From Dysidea avara (lineage: Eukaryota > Porifera > Demospongiae > Dictyoceratida > Dysideidae), in NCBI RefSeq assembly GCF_963678975.1, contig NC_089281.1, forward strand, positions 28,881,616 to 28,945,615: a stretch of DNA of 64,000 bases, read 5' to 3'. Below the pieces are notes generated by a model, which made no database searches, had not been told where the DNA came from, and was given only the letters and a program-made list of their open reading frames with translations. The position numbers and the translations under genes are program-made. Within the stretch, counting starts at the first letter, position 1; each line of letters begins with the position of its first letter. This document shows, piece after piece, positions 61,001 to 64,000 of the stretch.

Positions 61001-64000
61001 CCATAAGCTGCTGTAAAAGTCCGTGTTTAGGTCATGTGATTTCTTGATTTTCAGCAACATTTGATTCATAAAGTGTGGATTAGTCAATTTTTCCTTCCAT
61101 CAAAATTTCCTGCTGTGAGGTACTCCTACTGGTGTATCCCCCCGTCTCCTGGATCCACCCATGAAGGCACCCCACAATATAGAGGTGTTCCTAAGTAAAG
61201 ACAGCATGATACGTCACAAAAGCCAACACAATTACAGAATCTCATAATATTGGACAAAGCTCATGTGTCAGATATCTTACCTGCTCTCGTTATGTAGTAT
61301 AGCATTATCTGGGAATAACCATTGCTTAGTCGTGTTGTTTGCATGACTTACTTTACATGACTTACTTGGGATCATGTTTACAACCAATTATTGTCTAATA
61401 CATTTTGTTAAAGACTACATTGCAGACATGGGGCCAAGTACATTTAAAAGTACTTAAGTAAAGTACAAGTACTTTTGAATTTTCCAAGTACAAGTACAAG
61501 TACTCCAGCAGCAATCAAGAGAGTACTTAAGTAAAGTACAAGTACATGCTGGAAGTACTTAAGTAAAGTACAAGTACATTTTGCTGTAGTAAAATATTTG
61601 CTGTATTCAGTGTATTGTAGTATGTAAGTGTGCCTAGGGGGGTTGGTTTTTGTCAACTATTCTCTCCCTTAAACTCTTAAAACGCACTGACTTGAACAAC
61701 AGCATTGGTGACATCGTTAATCGTGGCAACATGATACACAGTAAGGTCGGGGAAGGCAGTAGAAGAATCGCAAGAAGTTGTAAACTGCACCTTCATACAA
61801 TTTTGATATTCTCATTGTACACCCACTGTGTACAAACTATGTAAAATGTTTGCAGTACTTACAAGTACTTACAAGTACTTTAAGTACTCAAGTACATACA
61901 AATACTTAGCAAAGTACTTGAGTATAAGTACAAGTACATTGGGGAATTTAAGAAAGTATTTAAGTAAAGTACAAGTACTTTCTAATCTGTACTTAAGTGT
62001 ACTTAAGTATAAGTACTCATGTACTTGGCCCCATGTCTGCTACATTGGGATAACTAGTTACTTGCACAATGTTATTCATCCATAGTGTAAATTGTTAGCT
62101 GTATTGATACTAGGTAAAGTTTTATAAATTATAAAAAATTCTATTTCTCAGAGTTTCCTATTCATTCAAGAAATTTGGATTGCTCCACTTTTTATACCGA
62201 TAGTTACGTATTTGCTCTGGAGACAAATAGGACCAAGTAGTTTAGCTGCTATGGCAGTACTGTTACTTCAGTCTCCACTCCAGTTTATTTTTGCTCGTTT
62301 GTATGGCAGGTGGAGGTTAGTAGAAGTATAAATTGATTTTAAACACATCTGAGAGTTGATCATTTTAGGTTAAAATCAGCTAAAGTGACAGACAAGAGAG
62401 TGAAAGTGATGAATGAGATCATCAGTGGTATGAGACTGATCAAGATGTATGCCTGGGAGTGGGCATTCCATGAATATGTGAAGACGATCAGAAAGTTAGT
62501 AGTCATGTAATGGCTGATCCAGGATGGGGCATTAGGACAAATGCGCCCTGTCCCTAGTGGAGGAGCCGTACTTCTTTTGGTTCAATTAGAAACAAAAGAA
62601 GTATGGCTTGTAAAGCCTTGTAAAGCCAAAATCAATATACTCATTAAAAATATGCATATTACTACCATTTATTGCAAACTCACCTGAAATCAATATCAAA
62701 GCAACTGTCAAACTATCACCCATAAGCGTCTCTAAAAATAATTATCGTGTTGCTGGTGTTTAAGTCATTATTGCACAAGTGCTGAAGATCTGTAGGACAC
62801 CTGGTCCTACAGCCTGTGTAAAGTTGTTACACAAAGCATGTTTGAATGGTGGAGAAAGGAGAAAAAATCCCCTGAGTAGCCTCGAACCTGCAGCCATCCG
62901 ATTAACGCTCGAACACTTGCAGGAGTCTGCCAGACAGTCAGGATGTTTTCACCTTGTCAATTTCATGTATATGTGTATCCATAGGAACTCTAGAGAGTGA
63001 CTTATTATCTCAAATTCATAGCCTTTTAAACAGCTTTTAAGACTTCTCAACTGACCATTAATAATGGCAGAAAATCTGCTGTGAGACACTACAAAGAGGT
63101 GATTATTTGCTGCTTCAAAACTATAGTACAGGAGAATCTGCTCCCCCCAACCACCTACACCTTAGCCCTCCCCTTGCCACATCCTGGATCCACCCCTGTC
63201 ATAAAGTATACAACTATGTAACAATGTTTCTTTTTAAATTATGTAGGAAGGAGAGCTTGTTAATTACAAAAGCAAGCATGGTCCGTGCCTGCAACTTGGC
63301 ATTTTTCTATGTTTCTGTTGTTGTTCTTAATTTTGTATCTTTCTCTACTTACGCTGGAGCTGGAAACACTCTAACTTCAAGACGAGTGTTTACTGTTATT
63401 GCACTACTGACATTTGCAAGATTTTATCTTGTGATCTTTCCTGTCTACTTTCTATTGAGCATGACAGAAATGAAAGTAGCAGTACAACGGATACAGGTAC
63501 AGTGTTACTTTGTTTGCCTATTATTTGACTGTACTGTCACAGAAACTACTATTACTACCAGAACTTGGTGATACAATAACTGGTACAGATAGTGATCCAG
63601 TCAAGACAACTAGTAGATCATGTTCCCCTAATGTGATGCCTCCTCTTAAGTTGGTCAATGAAGAAGTCACTAATGATAGTGGACATGGATCATTGTCCAA
63701 TGGAGTAACTCCCAGGATCATAGTCAGTAATCTAACAGCATCCTGGACACATGTTAGAGTTTAACAACATATACAGTATCTTCATGTGTGTCTGTTTGTA
63801 GGATAGAGAGAAAGTTGTTTTAAAAGATATCAATTTCAGTGTAGATCAGGTGAGGTGTTTAGTTGGTAAAGAGCCAAGTGAGATTATAAGATGATGATAT
63901 AGTCAAACAGGTTACTGGCAGTAGTTGGTCCAGTGGGATCAGGAAAGGTGTGTTGTCTACTAGCTGACTACTCTAACTGATCTCCATCATACTTTACTGC
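49799..64000 (+). CDS. ABCC4: ABC transporter subfamily C (MRP4-like), 5' part
   Basis: Eleven exons are visible: 49799-49881, 49932-50042, 58035-58152, 58341-58622, 58669-58758, 62152-62315, 62369-62494, 63247-63496, 63543-63752, 63802-63854 and 63911-63947, giving 508 aa before the window ends. Landmarks are NPRKEATWVSRFFFHW, HEDLYATPEE, IGKIVNLVSNDVQRFDR, ARLYGRWRLKSAKVTDKRVK, MNEIISGMRLIKMYAWEW and Walker A GPVGSGK (exon 11). This is the order of ABCC transmembrane domain 1 plus the start of NBD1, closest to MRP4 (short ABCC without TMD0). Such proteins export organic anions and cyclic nucleotides from the plasma membrane. For exon 10 the donor at 63855 was preferred over 63850, because only it keeps frame into Walker A. 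Introns 2 (8 kb) and 5 (3.4 kb) are repeat-filled. The symbol is the nearest family member only. Confidence 0.88.
51065..51305 (-). mobile_element. tRNA-derived SINE-like element
   Basis: Read on the minus strand it has a Pol III-like head: box A GTGGCTCAGTGGTTAAGG, box B GTCCTTGATTCAAAC. Its upstream boundary is GTAATACTCTAATAGAG. Related heads lie at 42965-43030, 46920-46955 and 59727-59822, all minus. A relative of repeat X (50740-51060) follows on its downstream side. Confidence 0.6.
51830..52330 (-). repeat. Dispersed repeat family F, copy B, with (GCCT)n
   Basis: This is the reverse complement of 11150-11575. A (GCCT)n tract of about 22 units (52022-52110) sits where copy A carries its CAGT-type tract. 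Flanking blocks GTAACTCAATAACGGCC and CCTTTTGGCATACCGCAGTA are shared. Confidence 0.75.
52480..53265 (+). repeat. Dispersed repeat X, copy 2
   Basis: It is homologous to 42215-42935 over most of its length and ends in GATCGAGATACTCTAATAGAGCAGTCACC with the motif doubled. It leads directly into the satellite array. Confidence 0.65.
53340..55725. repeat. 31-bp satellite array
   Basis: The consensus unit is about GTCACCCTGTAGAGAGATCA followed by GCTAGAAACAA, 31 bp. There are roughly 65-70 degenerate units, many with internal deletions, interrupted at 54588-54919 by a MITE. It lies within ABCC intron 2. A degenerate relative lies at 21330-21905. The units lack spacers and have diverged, so this is not CRISPR. 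Confidence 0.92.
54588..54919. mobile_element. MITE inserted in the satellite
   Basis: It starts CAGAGAACAGTG and ends CAGCTGTTCTCTG (terminal inverted repeat CAGAGAACAG). The interior is rich in TTTCATGG/CCATGAAA and has three tandem units of about 31 bp containing TTGTCAAATTTTCAT and GGCAGTGTCCATGAA (about 54775-54865). No target duplication is obvious. Confidence 0.65.
55917..56243. repeat. Foldback family P, copy 2
   Basis: The arms match those at 47302-47569 (AGCTAAGCTGTAAAAAA, GTGCGGCC, CCAAGAAATGGCTG) and pair with each other. The loop is longer (about 60 bp) and has its own inverted pair, CGACAATTCAGGCGAATTT and AAATTTACCTGAATTGTCG. Confidence 0.88.
56244..58034. other. Last part of ABCC intron 2
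   Basis: No exon was recognised. Dispersed-motif copies lie at 56341-56362 and 56953-57000. A repeat relative of 17260-17660 and 59440-59590 lies at about 57655-57840 (TTTCTTTTGATGCAGTTCACC, CTGCAGATATA). Confidence 0.45.
58845..59290 (-). repeat. Dispersed repeat family F, copy C
   Basis: On the minus strand it reads the same peptide block (WDTKEDKGKSM, LAKRHVSGQ) and DNA blocks as 11026-11575. It lacks a tetranucleotide tract. It lies in ABCC intron 5. Confidence 0.7.
59727..59822 (-). mobile_element. tRNA-like SINE head
   Basis: The minus strand reads GTAGTACAGTGGTTACGATC (box A type), a stem/anticodon-like middle, and GGGTTTGATTCCAGG (box B). It is embedded in repeat DNA in ABCC intron 5. 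It is degenerate at the acceptor ends, so a SINE rather than a working tRNA gene. Confidence 0.6.
59990..60095. repeat. Hairpin with 36-bp arms
   Basis: AAGTTTTTGGGTGAGTTCGA plus GGCAAGCTAGGGTTGG pairs with CCAACCCTAGCTTGCC plus TTGAACTCACCCAAAAACTT, around a loop of about 30 bp that contains TCCGGCTTTGCCGGGA, itself a small palindrome. Confidence 0.88.
60635..60721. repeat. ~31-bp tandem repeat, three units
   Basis: Three units share GATGAGATCAAGCTT with a variable CCCGGTAAACCT or CCCAGTGAGCCC part. Confidence 0.75.
61423..62039. mobile_element. hAT-type MITE with perfect 8-bp target duplication
   Basis: The termini are CAGACATGGGGCCAAGTACA and TGTACTTGGCCCCATGTCTG, exact complements. CTACATTG flanks both sides (61415-61422, 62040-62047). 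The interior is dense in AAGTACTT / AAGTACAAGTACTT in both orientations and has no transposase. It is in ABCC intron 5. Confidence 0.88.
62508..63199. mobile_element. hAT-like MITE with tRNA-like SINE inside
   Basis: The left end GCTGATCCAGGATGGGGC and right end ACATCCTGGATCCACCCCTG are imperfectly inverted and resemble the CAGTGGCGGATCC class. At about 62875-62945 the minus strand reads a tRNA-like segment ending GCAGGTTCGAGGCTACTC. It lies in ABCC intron 7. Confidence 0.55.

Noticed and set aside
63107-63571. Long frame starting at 63107 as an ABCC start
   Set aside because: The 5' part is MITE sequence. The real exon begins at the acceptor before 63247, which continues the frame from exon 7.

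Overview
The window looks like nuclear DNA of a non-bilaterian animal, most probably a demosponge. Coding sequence is split into many short exons with GT-AG introns, mostly about 40-100 bp. The genes are animal families: UFL1, uridine phosphorylase, a PDE10-type phosphodiesterase, MRPL41, BORCS8, an ABCC transporter, an Ig/FN3 receptor, and a TKL-like kinase fused to kelch repeats. The noncoding DNA is AT-rich and crowded with palindromic transposons, SINEs, LINE relics and satellites. The sponge assignment is inference; no species is claimed. All exon joins were made by eye from splice consensus, reading frame and family conservation.

Layout. 0.8-2.6 kb: partial coiled-coil gene (-), sharing a roughly 200 bp intergenic promoter region with a macro-domain gene (+, 2.8-4.7 kb). 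4.9-5.7 kb: proline-rich RING/TRAF-type zinc-finger gene (-). 5.9-8.0 kb: uridine phosphorylase (-), only 116 bp head-to-head from UFL1 (+, 8.1-17.0 kb), whose 4.8 kb fifth intron holds nested DNA transposons. 18.2-20.1 kb: kinase-kelch gene (-). 20.2-31.4 kb: gene-free and repeat-rich, with LINE relics, foldback elements, microsatellites and SINEs. 31.5-36.1 kb: Ig/FN3 single-pass receptor (+). 36.3-41.1 kb: 19-exon dual-GAF PDE10-like phosphodiesterase (-). 41.4-45.2 kb: MRPL41 (-), with a GC-AG intron and a 3.4 kb repeat-filled intron. 45.5-46.2 kb: BORCS8 (-). 49.8 kb to the window end: ABCC/MRP4-like transporter (+), cut off at the Walker A motif, with an 8 kb second intron that carries a 31-bp satellite array.

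How the genes relate. There is no operon or obvious pathway. They are housekeeping and signalling genes packed between repeat islands: UFMylation (UFL1), pyrimidine salvage, mitochondrial translation (MRPL41), lysosome positioning (BORCS8), cyclic-nucleotide breakdown (PDE), transport (ABCC), adhesion or recognition (Ig/FN3) and possible ADP-ribose or ubiquitin signalling (macro, RING). Two compact divergent pairs probably share promoters.

The most unusual content is (i) a high density of near-perfect foldback elements, several in related pairs; (ii) a dispersed motif close to ACTCTAATAGAGCAGTCA at more than ten places; (iii) repeat-family copies that carry different tetranucleotide microsatellites at the same internal site; and (iv) a phosphodiesterase in which the normally invariant nucleotide-binding glutamine is read as glutamate.
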